64,000 nt of DNA. Source: Nematostella vectensis. Lineage: Eukaryota > Cnidaria > Anthozoa > Actiniaria > Edwardsiidae. The stretch is from assembly GCF_932526225.1 (NCBI RefSeq), contig NC_064046.1:13597708-13661707 (forward strand), read 5' to 3'. Within the stretch, counting starts at the first letter, position 1, and each line of letters opens with the position of its first letter. Below are positions 45,449-54,919 of the stretch, piece by piece. The notes below the pieces were generated by a model. The model saw only the letters and a program-made list of their open reading frames with translations, was not told where the DNA came from and ran no database searches. A program made the position numbers and the translations under genes.

Positions 45449-45676
45449 ATGTCGACGACGCAGCAAAGCAAGATTACAAAGACCATCACCGACGCCGCAG
45501 TCATAACCGGCCTCGTCGCCGGTATCGGCTGGGTTGGGCGCAAGGTCTTGCGCGAAGACTTCACCAAGGACCCCTCCGCGAACGCCATGAACTACGCAAA
45601 AATGACTGCCGCCGTTGCAGGTGCTGTCGCTTTGAAGGGTTACCTCCAGGACCAGAAGATCCTGCCCATGTATTAG
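45449..45676 (+). CDS. Small membrane protein of the element, 75 residues
   Basis: ATG at 45,449, TAG at 45,674. The product has two hydrophobic segments, TDAAVITGLVAGIGWVG (about residues 14-30) and KMTAAVAGAVALKGYL (about 51-66), joined by a polar loop. It is intact and compact, with no lesion. Virus-like elements often carry such small membrane proteins; the specific role is unknown. It lies 104 bp upstream of the next gene on the same strand. Confidence 0.6.
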   Translation: MSTTQQSKITKTITDAAVITGLVAGIGWVGRKVLREDFTKDPSANAMNYAKMTAAVAGAVALKGYLQDQKILPMY

Positions 45677-45780
45677 TGTACTGTGGCACACTACTACATG
45701 TGTAGGCCATGTATTAGACTCGTGTTCACGTACACACAGCACATGAAGTGTGCGTACGTGAAGCGTAAACACACTACTCG

Positions 45781-46206
45781 ATGGCCTCTATCGCGATTTT
45801 GGTTGGCGGTGCCGTCCTAAACGCGACTGCATTCGTTGGCGGCAACTACCTCGCAAAGTTCCTGTCGAACGATGAGAGCCCTGCCTTGGCTGAGAAGGAG
45901 AGGCACGACAAGGCCCTAGAGAAATACCAACAAGACTATGGACGCTACCAACAGCGGCGACAAAAAATCCTCGATTGGCAAGCTCAAAGTCGCGAGAGAG
46001 GGTCCCTCGCAAAGCAAAACTTCACCGACACTGACTACGCGCTCAAACCCTACAACCAGACCCGGTCAAAACAATCCCTGGAGTCGATGCGGGCTCCTGA
46101 GCTGTCCGACTACTACATCCCCAGCAAAACGCAGAAAAACCCCGAGTTGGCGTACATTGGCGTCGGCGCTCTCGCCATCGGCTACACAGCTAGCTGCTTG
46201 CTGTGA
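45781..46206 (+). CDS. Element protein with terminal hydrophobic segments, 141 residues
   Basis: ATG at 45,781, TGA at 46,204. The N-terminal hydrophobic segment (IAILVGGAVLNATAFVGG) is followed by a Gln/Lys/Arg-rich coiled-coil-like centre (EKYQQDYGRYQQRRQKILDW) and a Tyr-rich linker. A C-terminal hydrophobic segment (AYIGVGALAIGYTASCLL) ends it. It could be anchored at both ends in a membrane. The frame is intact. Not assigned to a family. Confidence 0.6.
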   Translation: MASIAILVGGAVLNATAFVGGNYLAKFLSNDESPALAEKERHDKALEKYQQDYGRYQQRRQKILDWQAQSRERGSLAKQNFTDTDYALKPYNQTRSKQSLESMRAPELSDYYIPSKTQKNPELAYIGVGALAIGYTASCLL

Positions 46207-46404
46207 TGTAGCTGCCGTTCCGGCGATGCATCTAGGTGGCCTTTTTCCATGCTGCGCGTATACGGATACGTATAAGATGATTGCAGATGATTGCAGACCG
46301 GCCTCAAAAAGACCACCTCGGCACTGCTCGAGCAGACGGCAACCGCCTGTTGGAGACTGATACACCTGTTGCAATGCATCGCGATACATTATTGCCGACA
46401 CGTA

Positions 46405-47643
46405 ATGGCGGCGAAGCGCATGTCCGACGAAGAACTCGATGCGTTCCTTCGTCCTATATACTACGCCAAAGGCGGCTTCCAGGGAGTGACCGCTCTGCAT
46501 GCCAAACTTCCCAAGGGCTCAGCCTCCATAGATCGAGTGCGCAAGTGGGTAAGCTCGCAGCCCGTCGGGGGCTACACACAGACACCCCCTCCACCGACTA
46601 CCTACGCCCACTTCTCGGAGCAGATACCAAACCGTATCCACCAGTCGGACCTGCTATTCTTGCCAACCGACCGCGGGTACAAGTATGCCCTGACTGTCGT
46701 TGACGTTGCTTCACGATATAAAGCCGCCCTCATACAGAGGACTAAGAGCGTGGCCGTCGTCTCCCGCGAACTCGCTGACATCTATGCAGAGGGACCTCTC
46801 ACATGGCCTAACGTCCTCATGGTTGATGACGGCACGGAGTTCAAGGGTGCTACCACAAAGCTCCTAACGGACCACGGGGTGGAGGTCCGATGGGCTGAGC
46901 CAGGGCACCACAGGAGCCAAGCTTTCGCCGAGTCTTTCCATCGCTGGCTGGCACGTGCGCATTACTCGAAGGAGCTTGCATCCGGCGAGACGAACCGCGA
47001 GTGGGTTACTGCTTTGCCAATCGTCATCTCGGACATAAACGCAACGAAGACTCGCATGACTGGCTTTGCGCCTAAAGACGCCATAAAGCTGAGGCGCGTG
47101 TCTCTCAAAGCCGAAAAGACCCCCTTAGAGGTCCCCTTTGAGGTAGGAACGCACATCGCCGTAAACGAGAAAGACCTTCAGGACAAGGGCCGACGGCGAG
47201 CGACGGACCCGTGGTGGACAAGCAAGGCGTATCCAATACTAAAGAGGGTCATGGAGCCCGGACAGCCAGTGTTGTATTACACGGCGTACTCTAAGCACGG
47301 CTTCACACGTTCGCAGTTGCGTAGCGCGACGCTACGACGCGCGACGCTAGCGCGATCAGCGCTTGTGCCTTCTATTGCAGCTAAGGCACGTGAGTCTGAC
47401 ATTCCACTTGTAGTGACCCTGACTGTCGTCCAGCCGGTCGATACTGAAGCATTGGGGATTACTCTTGGTGTACCAAGAGTACCAGATCAATGGCGTCCGA
47501 GGCGCCGCCAAAGACGATGTCCTCGCATCCTAGGTACGCCGCACGCATGTCGATGTGCGCATGAGGCTGCGCCCCTAAGTTTTCCTTGCTATTCCACACT
47601 TTGGACTCAACCTGCGCCGCTCGCCAGACGTCCCTGTATTTAA
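46405..47643 (+). CDS. Retroviral-type DDE integrase of the element
   Basis: It catalyses insertion of the element's DNA ends into target DNA. I choose the ATG at 46,405; the frame is open earlier, but with no family signal. Numbered from there, catalytic residues are D82 (in HQSDLLFLP), D141 (VDDGTEF) and E176 (FAESFHRW), giving the D-x58-D-x34-E spacing of the rve fold. An N-terminal helical region precedes them, and an SH3/chromo-like C-terminal domain (about 243-295, PFEVGTH...GQPVLYYT) follows. Such integrases typify Polintons and adintoviruses; Ginger and Ty3 elements have relatives. After about residue 310 the sequence loses character and overlaps the antisense polymerase fragment, so the last part is probably not native. 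The catalytic core is intact. Confidence 0.85.
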   Translation: MAAKRMSDEELDAFLRPIYYAKGGFQGVTALHAKLPKGSASIDRVRKWVSSQPVGGYTQTPPPPTTYAHFSEQIPNRIHQSDLLFLPTDRGYKYALTVVDVASRYKAALIQRTKSVAVVSRELADIYAEGPLTWPNVLMVDDGTEFKGATTKLLTDHGVEVRWAEPGHHRSQAFAESFHRWLARAHYSKELASGETNREWVTALPIVISDINATKTRMTGFAPKDAIKLRRVSLKAEKTPLEVPFEVGTHIAVNEKDLQDKGRRRATDPWWTSKAYPILKRVMEPGQPVLYYTAYSKHGFTRSQLRSATLRRATLARSALVPSIAAKARESDIPLVVTLTVVQPVDTEALGITLGVPRVPDQWRPRRRQRRCPRILGTPHACRCAHEAAPLSFPCYSTLWTQPAPLARRPCI

Positions 47644-49100
47644 GAGGCGTTGGCCTGATGTTCTCTCTTTGGGTCCACTTCTTGAAGCGATACTCTATTG
47701 CACCGCCCATCGAGTGCGTAGCTTCGGTGTACTCTTGGTAGGCTGGGTGGTCATCAGGGAGCCTTGAGGATCGTATCCAGTCTCGTCTGTAAACGCCCTG
47801 TCGATAGCCGCTCCGTCCTGTCCCGATCGGTACAGTTTGCCTTCGTGCGTGACTATAACACGCCCACACAGCCAGATCCTCGTGCTTCTGGGGATCACCT
47901 TGTTTATAAAGCGAATGAGAACCTCTCGCACTTTTGCCTCGCGCGTTTTTGTGGCGACACTGGTAGCACGAGGCGCTGCCTTCTCCTGACATAACGAACG
48001 AAGCTCCCTTTCAGCCTCGAAGTCTAGGCCGTGGACGCTCGCGATCGCAGGTGGCTCAGTCGGAAGCTCCGCCCAGGCGTGGTTGTTGTGGCAAGGGATA
48101 GTGGTCCTCGTCTTAGTCTTGTACTTCCCCAAGTCCCACAGGACGTTACCAAGGGCGTCCACGGCTACTAGCTTTACCTCGAGCTTCTTTTCCATCCCAA
48201 AGAGGTCTTCTTTTGTGCATCCCGTAGTGGCCAGCTTCTTGTCAAATCGCTCGAGGATCTTGCCTCGTGTCTTGGTTAGACCAAGGGAGCGCGAGGTGCC
48301 GCGATTCCTCAAGAAGTCGGCAACATAGCTCACAACACAGTTAGCGAAGGCGTCACTCCCCTTAAACATTGGCCCAGGCTCAACATTTTGCTCAGGTAGA
48401 GGGCGAAGCTCGTATCTCACGTAGACGAGGTACTCTCGTCCTTTCTTCCAAATACCCGCATCGATGCCTTCCAGGGCACCGACTGCGATTTGGCCCCCTC
48501 TTTTGACTAACGACCCACCGATCTTGTGCTCCGAGCGCCCTTCCTCCTCTGTGTTTGGCGCCAATGGCTCTGCGGGGGCCGTACCAACGACCGTAAAGAG
48601 TCTGTAACGCCGGTCGGGGTCCACCATCTCAAGCACCGGTGGCAACACTGCGTTTGCCCGCAGAGACTTCCGCTCGTGCGAGACCCACCACACCGAGCCA
48701 TCGTCATTAATGTCAGGCCTCCGCATAACCGGCTTTAGAGCAATGACACCTGCTTCACCAACATCTCGTATCTCCTGGTAAACACAGGCGCTTATGTCTC
48801 GGCCCGAAGAGTGGCATCCACGCTTGGGAACCGAAGATGGGCGCTTCCGACGAAGAGAGAATAGTACTTCTCGGGGTGTAAGCTCTCTGGGCCCTTTTGC
48901 CGCCGTCCCGACATCAAAGGGTCGAACTCGCGCCGGACTTCCTCTGTCCACACTTTCGCCGGTACGAGCGGCTTAAGCAGCTTGTGTTTGACATCGTCGG
49001 GGATGTCCTCGTCCAGGATGTTCTGGACCAGCCCTGCTAGTACGGCGGGCGCCTTTTTGTCACGCATGCTATTGAGAACCTCCTCTATGTAAGCGTCCAT
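47459..49100 (-). pseudogene. Probable family B DNA polymerase, N-terminal part, frameshifted and truncated
   Basis: The ATG at 49,100 (MDAYIEEVLNSMRDKK) opens a helical N-terminus. A frameshift near 48,800 leads into a long open frame to about 47,750 (RDISACVYQEIRDVG, then IPCHNNHAWAEL). A second shift leads to HIDMRAAYLGCE near 47,520, which I read as a degenerate pol motif A (D..SLYP type). The frame stops at 47,459 where integrase-side sequence begins, so motifs B and C (DTD) are missing. No clear exonuclease DxE box was found. Assignment rests on the motif, size and the element's other genes; a protein-primed PolB as in Polintons is inferred. Confidence 0.5.
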
Positions 49101-49101
49101 G

Positions 49102-49307
49102 TTTGGGCACACCTTGTGCCACCCAGTCTCTAACTGCCCGCATCACAACCGGCGGGACGAGTGTTTGGGTATACCTTGTGCCACCCAGTCTCTAATCGCC
49201 CGTATCGCGGGCCGCGGTGTCAGACAGGACGAGTGTTTGGGTACGCCTTGTGCCACCCAGTCTCTAATTACCCGTACCGCGGGCTGCGATGTCAGACAGG
49301 ACGAGTG
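49102..49307. repeat. Three tandem units of 62, 72 and 72 bp
   Basis: Units start TTTGGGTAYRCCTTGTGCCA at 49,102, 49,164 and 49,236 and end GACGAGTG. They lie between the start of the polymerase fragment and the 3' end of the zinc-ribbon gene. In the antisense frame each 72-bp unit gives 24 codons (SSCLT..PAVRVIRDWVAQG). Confidence 0.85.
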
Positions 49308-49554
49308 CAAACCATCCCCGAGCGCGCCTCTCGACGCCGCGCATCCTCTGCCCTTCACGGTTCGCTCCGCAGGGGCGGCACAACAGCGTCTCCGACTGCG
49401 TCCCTATGCCGCAGATCCTGCACGGCACGGGGAGGGGGCTGCCCTTACGGAGCCTTGGGAGGTGCACCTTGCAGTAGGTGTCCATGCACCTCTGGTCGCA
49501 CGTGTCTGCGTGGCCGACCTTTAGCCACCCGCAATAATCTTTTCCGCACTTCAT
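49264..49554 (-). CDS. Cys-rich zinc-ribbon-like element protein, 96 residues
   Basis: ATG at 49,554. Metal-ligand candidates are C3, C8, C19, C23, C28, H31, then C45-x2-C48 and C59-x2-C62 (PCRICG ... CRPCGA). A basic helix (ANREGQRMRGVERRARG) follows. Two zinc-binding modules plus a basic helix suggest nucleic-acid binding or a regulator. I recall similar uncharacterised Cys-rich proteins in cnidarian genomes. The frame is intact to the stop at 49,264, but its tail overlaps the tandem repeat, so the C-terminus may be altered. Confidence 0.6.
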   Translation of the reverse strand: MKCGKDYCGWLKVGHADTCDQRCMDTYCKVHLPRLRKGSPLPVPCRICGIGTQSETLLCRPCGANREGQRMRGVERRARGWFALVLSDIAARGTGN

Positions 49555-49559
49555 CCTTC

Positions 49560-50195
49560 GAACGCTCGGTATACCACAGGACAGACGGAGGTCTAATTGC
49601 AAGTCCTTGGGGGTTCGAACTGCATCATTGGAAAAGCATAGCCATGATACTTCATAACAGCTTTATCCATTAGAGTGCGAGTCAGAAAGCTCTTAAAAAC
49701 GTAGTTCATGAAGTACCAAGCTCAATTATCCAAGATGGCGGCTCGACTCAAACACGGAATTAGACCTAAAGTGCTTGGCTGGAAACTTTCAGTAACAACC
49801 GAGGGGAAAGAGGAGGACGCCTTCGTAGATGGAGTTTTAAAGAGTTCGACCGCCTCTCTGAAACTGTATTTCGGAAACAGGAGGCTTCTGTGGCAAACAA
49901 GGACTGCCATAAGATCGTAGACCTGTGGCCGGTGATCGAGCGTTCGATAAAAAGAACACACGACGGTATTCATCGCCGTATTCGTTCGAATCCCTCAATG
50001 GCATCGCCCTATTATCGCTGCTTTAGCAGAGAAATCCCGAGAGAAGTTTTCGAAGTCATGAAAACAAGCATAATTGAACGACCAAACTGGGGGATTGGGA
50101 GCAATTCAAGCACCGCTGCACAGGCTACGATTGAAATTACAGAAATGCGCAAGGCAGTGCATTTCTTCGATCAAACGAATGTGGAAAAGAAGCGC
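49560..50195 (+). other. Right flank of the GC-rich element, unassigned open frames
   Basis: GC falls back to host-like levels. Two short overlapping plus-strand frames (49,708-49,920 and 49,890-50,237) share an apparent exon-like composition but no recognised motif. The second ends in the poly-G of the candidate inverted end. They could be a remnant of another gene. Confidence 0.25.
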
Positions 50196-50197
50196 GT

Positions 50198-50311
50198 GGG
50201 GGGGGGGGGGGGGGGGATTTGCGCCTCCCAAGCCTAAGACGGGGCAGGGAGGCCCGGAGGGGCGATTCGCGCCTCCCACTCGTTTCTATGAAAGGCCCCA
50301 GTCCCCCCCCC
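50198..50311 (-). repeat. Candidate right inverted end of the GC-rich element
   Basis: A poly-G run, then GCGCCTCCCAAGCCTAAGAC through GGCCCCAGTCCCCC, is the mirror of 41,296-41,395. Palindrome-arm sequence resumes about ten bases later at TCGAATAATTTCACG. Confidence 0.55.
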
Positions 50312-52119
50312 GACATTAGCTCGAATAATTTCACGATTGATCACCTCATAATTGTCCTATAATTGTCTTATATCCTAGAATAAAGGTCGCAGTGGTCGCT
50401 ATGCTTTGTGATGTGTATTTATTCAGAATAAGCGGTATATATCTAACGTTTGAGCAGTTGAGGGATTCCGAGTTACTTGACGCCTCTAATTTTTAGAACA
50501 AAACCTGGGTTGGGTGATACGAAAATATTATTCGGATAAACGTAAAAATAAACATTGTATCTTCTGATAATACTTTATCTATTAAACTTAAAACATTTTT
50601 TTCAATGGCCTGAATAGTGTTTTAAATTTAGAGAATCTATATATAGCACGATTGTATTTTGTAAAGCACATTATTATAATTATTTTTAACTTAGTATCAT
50701 TATCTGTATTAAATTTTACTCGATGTAAATTGCGCAATGCAATAATTTTGAAATAAGCTATCTATCTATAACACTTTAGTGTTAAAGGTACGTAGTTTCA
50801 GAAATTGTAAACAACTCTTGGATATCTAACCCACAATTGTTGTACTTTATAGATAAGGACAATAAATACTGGGCTCCTCTTTAGGCAGTGCCTAAATACA
50901 TCTGGTAGAACGTGTCGCAGCCAATATCTACACGCGCACAACTTTTTGCTTACGACAACACAATGTCGCACGCAATTTGCTCGATTTGCAGTTCGTTGGG
51001 GACTGGGGACGACAACAACCAAGACGGCGGACAGAAGATATATCGCCGCTTTGGTCATTGTATCCATTTTTAATAAGCATAAAAGACAAAGGAAAAGGAA
51101 TAGATCAATTAGAGAAAAGGAAGGGATTAAACGTAGGGAAGAAAAAAGTGTGAAAACTCGATGCATGATTGCTGCAGCCCTTTGATCTTTGATGAAGTAC
51201 TCTTCATGTTTGCAGTTGAAGAGTACCTCCTCTTGTCACCAGGCCAGTCACTCGGTTTCGATACTTTTCGGATTTTTTTCCCAAGTCTTCGAAGGGCGCT
51301 CGACTAACCTCGACTTGTTGGTCTTCCATCAGACCCTCTCCCAATCAATCGGGGCTACTTTCTCTTCCAAAAGTTGCACAATTTTGCGCAAAATCACCTA
51401 GTCGGAAATTCCACCAAAGAGGGTTCATTCAGTAAAATTGTATGTGTTAAAAAGTGACCAATTATAGCAAAGCTATTCAAAGACATAAAAGAACGCGCCA
51501 TCTTTTTGGAGAATTTTCTATTTATCCAAACCTCGCTATATTCGACTTTTTTTTGCCGTGAAACACCGTGCTTCCTCATGAACAGATTGCTTTTCCATGT
51601 GCTCAGCTTGCACTTCTTCATATTGGACCAAATATTGATCTTTCCTTTTGTGATTCTCTCTTCTACAAATTTATCAAATAGGGCCTTTCCGATGGTGGGT
51701 TGATTCAGATGTCTTTCTTGATATTATCTGGCATGACAACTTTGGTGACAAGGTTGGTGAGACCTGAATTTCAATATCTGAAGGGAATTGTGAAATTCTC
51801 TAAAGTCTCAATTATCGCGTTGACTGTAAAAATCCCAACTGTTTTAAATATGCTAATTGGTCATGTGACTACTTTATGCCACACCCACCCCTTATTGAAC
51901 CCCTGAATAATTTTCTGAGCAAATATAGTGAGATTGATTTTTAAAAAATTGTTGAAAAAAGCAGGGGTATGCTAATTTTTCTGTTGCTAGCCTTGTTTCC
52001 ATGCTGGATCACAGGGGCCGTATTCAAGCCCCCTTTAAGTACCCCCAAATGCTTTTCATAATTGTCGACAAGCACTAGCTAAAAGATGAAATGGCTACTT
52101 AGAAATAAATCTTTTTTTC

Positions 52120-52295
52120 GTTTACGAACAGACCTACCTGAGATTTCTCAATTGATGTCCTCTCTAGTTCGGTTGTACCATGGTAGCACGGCTCCACTTA
52201 TCCCTCTTTTATATCTTTTAAAGTATATGTCCTGTGGCTAGATTTAATATATAGATTGAGGCACTGCCTAAAAGCGGAGCCAGCATTTAACACCT
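52120..52295 (+). repeat. Displaced fragments of the palindrome arms
   Basis: 52,125-52,240 repeats the 34,672-34,765 block (GGTTGTACCATGGTAGCACG). 52,255-52,290 repeats the GGCACTGCCTAAA block of 30,892-30,925. Both lie just outside the right arm, in an order not found in the arm. Confidence 0.75.
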
Positions 52296-52695
52296 TTTTG
52301 TGTTGACTGATAGGGGTAGTTTTAGGGGGCTCTTGGTGTCTCTAGAATGTTTTATTTGATGAGATTAAAAATATGTCAAATTTTACTGCCATGTAATTAT
52401 GAATTGTATTGGCCCCTCCAAATGGATCAAGCAAGTACTCATTCAATAATATTAAATATGCAGTATGAAAGTTAAGAAAATACTAAAACTTGGTGTGAAA
52501 AAGGCTGTCAAAGTTAAAGGTGTCTTAGTTGACGAGAATGTAATTTCAAGAGTCTAATGGTCAATTCATATTTCCCTTTATAGAAGTTCCACTATGTATA
52601 TTTTTATCAAAACACCATTCTAACAAGCTTTGACCTTGTGAAGAATATATCAAGGATGTAACAGCATTCCAAAGATTTAGATGCCATGCTGTAGT

Positions 52696-53050
52696 TCAGG
52701 GGCGGATCTAGCTTTTTGCCACGGGGGGGGGGGGGGGGGGGGGGGTGGATTTGGCCCAAACACATTTTCGTCATTATTTTACCTTCGTAACGATTTTGGA
52801 ATGAAAAGATACACTGAAAACAATAAAAAAAGAAAGCCTAAGGGGAGGTTTGAGCCCCCTAACCCCCCGCCCCCACAGAACCGCTACTGTAGTTTTCATA
52901 TACCACAACTGATTATTCAGAAGAATGTGTTGAAACTAAACTCCACAAATATACCTCCTGTCATGCATTACATATTGGTGCACCCACCCTTTGGCCTGTT
53001 GGTTTTAGAAACCCTGGATCCACACATACTGGCTACTCAAAAATGAATGC
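52696..53050. mobile_element. MITE fragment with CAGGGGCGGATCTAGC end
   Basis: The GTTCAGGGGCGGATCTAGCT end is followed by a 22-base G run and C-rich CCCCGCCCCCACAG sequence. The opposite end is unclear. It is non-coding. Confidence 0.45.
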
Positions 53051-53382
53051 AATGGAGGCAAATCCTATATTATTACTGAAAGTGCTTAAGTGCTAATTTC
53101 AAACCAAACCATGTTAGGGTTATAGAGAAATAAATATAACAAAAAGTCAATGGGGAGAAGAGAAAGGGAGAAATGAATTACTCTATTTGAAAAAAATGTG
53201 ACTACTTTAAAAAATATATAACAATAATGCAATAAAAGCTTAAATGAGCATATTCCTAACATTTTCCCCTTTCTCTTTACATATGGGTTTGATATAAAAC
53301 TGTTTTCTTCACAGATTTATTATTGAAAAAGCACAAGTTTGATGTTGTCTTTATATAATTTAAGTACCTTGCTCCCAGGGGG

Positions 53383-53893
53383 GAGGGGGGGGACTTTGAG
53401 AAACGTGTGTTTGAGAGACAGGGGTGCTCGACAGCATAACCCATTTTAACCCTAAGGGATAGCACTAAGGGCGTGGTAAACAACAATTCTAACCCCTAAG
53501 AGATATCACATTGAGTATGGCCATACGAACTTTTAACCCTGAGAGACAGTATTAAAAAAACAATGCTGGTTTTAATTTGCTGACGGATCCTATATTGTTA
53601 TGTTACCGAAAAATAAAGTAGAAAGTATTAACCGATCAGTTGACTTGTGGTTTATTGTAAAATACATTTCAAGCGATTGGGCCACCATTTAGTGTGAGAC
53701 ACCCTTAAAGATAGCAGAATCGGAAAAATCCTCCTCCCCGGGCGTAAAAACCTCTAAAAGATAGCAGAATTGGAAAAATTCTAAAACACACCCTAAGAGA
53801 TAGCAGTTGGTAAGAATTTTATACCGTAAAAGATAGGTCGAGCACCCCCGTCTATCTTTCTGGAGAGTCCCCCCCCCCCCCCCCCCCCCCCCG
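53383..53893. mobile_element. MITE related to the 2.4-5.1 kb element
   Basis: The ends are GGGGGGGACTTTGAGAAAC ... GACAGGGGTGCTCGAC and the inverted GTCGAGCACCCCCGTC ... GGAGAGTCCCCCCC. The inside carries three CCCTAARAGATAGCAG motifs. No coding sequence. Confidence 0.65.
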
Positions 53894-54239
53894 GGGTTGC
53901 TCTAATGAAAAACCCTTCTCTTGATAGGAGTTTCATTGTATCAAAGCTACATTCTGACCAGATTTGCCCTTGCAAAGAGGCAAATGATGTATGCAACAGC
54001 ATTCCAAAGATAGAATGATATAGTTAGATACACATCAGGTGCCATATGGAAGATTAATCTATCACTTATTATGCCTGCTGTTTTTTTTATAGAAACCATG
54101 GATCCACATATGCTAATGCTACTCCAAAATTAAATGCAATGGAGGAGAACAGATTGATTGAAAATGTCTAATTTCAAACTTATTACCTATTTTAATTTAT
54201 TCAGGGTGCAGAGAGGAAACAGCAAATAATATCAATAGT

Positions 54240-54370
<131 letters not shown>

Positions 54371-54844
54371 ACTCTTCTAACATTTCCCCTTTCCTCATTA
54401 TCTTTAGGTTGATAGAAAAATGTTTTCTTTACAGATTTATCATTGAGACAAAGTAACTTGCTGTAAAAAGACTATTACACTTAACGTTGTATCAAAGTGA
54501 GAAATCCTCTACTTTATTATCTTTAAGATATTTGCCTATTCTCATGCCTTCTGCATCAATCATGGCCCTCGGGTACTCCTTATTTTTTTCTTTCAAAACA
54601 ACATTTTCATCATGCCATTTATGACCTTATTAACTTTCCACAACTATTTGAATAATAAATAAATAAACACAATAGATAGTATGCAAGATGCAGACAATAT
54701 AAGCTAATCAAAAATAATATAGGTAATAAGGGTTTGCATTTTGTGTTTTTATTTTCGATGAGAAAATTCTCTTGTAACTGTAAAATTAATGTAAGTTAAG
54801 TATGTTAATGTTGAAAAAATGTTGCTGTATCTTTGAAAAGACTA

Positions 54845-54913
54845 CAATACACCAAAAACTGGAAATCGACTCTGACTCTTTGGCAGAGCCGATTTCCAGT
54901 TTTTGGAGTATTG
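54845..54913. repeat. Hairpin with 24-base arms
   Basis: CAATACACCAAAAACTGGAA...ATCG (54,845-54,868) pairs with 54,890-54,913, with one mismatch and a 21-base loop. Confidence 0.85.
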
Positions 54914-54919
54914 TATTCA

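Larger units (their letters stand above)
41103..50320. mobile_element. GC-rich virus-like (Polinton/adintovirus-related) element, decaying
   Basis: This is a dense gene block of much higher GC than its surroundings. It encodes a DDE integrase, a packaging-ATPase C-terminus, a probable family B polymerase N-terminal part, a zinc-ribbon-like protein, small membrane proteins and unassigned genes. Those at 43.1-47.6 kb are on the plus strand; the flanking ones are on the minus strand. Integrase, packaging ATPase and PolB together define Polintons and adintoviruses. Candidate inverted ends of about 105 bp lie at 41,296-41,395 and 50,215-50,311 (shared GAAACGAGTGGGAGG and GTCTTAGGCTTGGGAGGCGC). At about 9 kb it is shorter than typical Polintons (15-20 kb), consistent with internal deletions seen at about 44,262 and 47,450. 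Confidence 0.7.
29837..52076. repeat. Giant palindrome, about 6.3-kb arms, interrupted in the right arm
   Basis: The left arm is 29,837 to about 36,127. The right arm is 36,183 to about 41,102 plus about 50,321 to 52,076. The loop is 36,128-36,182. Symmetry is visible in mirrored landmarks: GATCCAGCATGGAAACGAGG at 29,913 and its complement at 52,000; the RCGCCAAAAAAGATGGCGCG region at 30,310 and 51,490; the 4-exon gene at 32.5-33.9 and 38.4-39.9 kb; and the inner GGTGAAG/CTTCACC edges. The arms differ by substitutions and indels. A roughly 9.2-kb GC-rich element interrupts the right arm within TTTATCGATCGA / TCGAATAATTTCACG. Confidence 0.9.

Noticed and set aside
45148-45772. Antisense frames on the minus strand within the GC-rich element
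   Set aside because: High GC opens shadow frames; the plus-strand proteins have coherent hydrophobic and charged segments, and the antisense ones do not.
49575-49690. tRNA-like segment (TTCGAACCCC and ATGGATAAAGC on the minus strand)
   Set aside because: Box-like motifs are present, but I could not form a T-arm, acceptor stem or anticodon arm, so no tRNA gene is called.
41296-50311. Typical long Polinton terminal repeats of several hundred bases
   Set aside because: Only about 105 bp of mirrored sequence is visible, and it may belong to paired MITEs, so it is called only as candidate ends.
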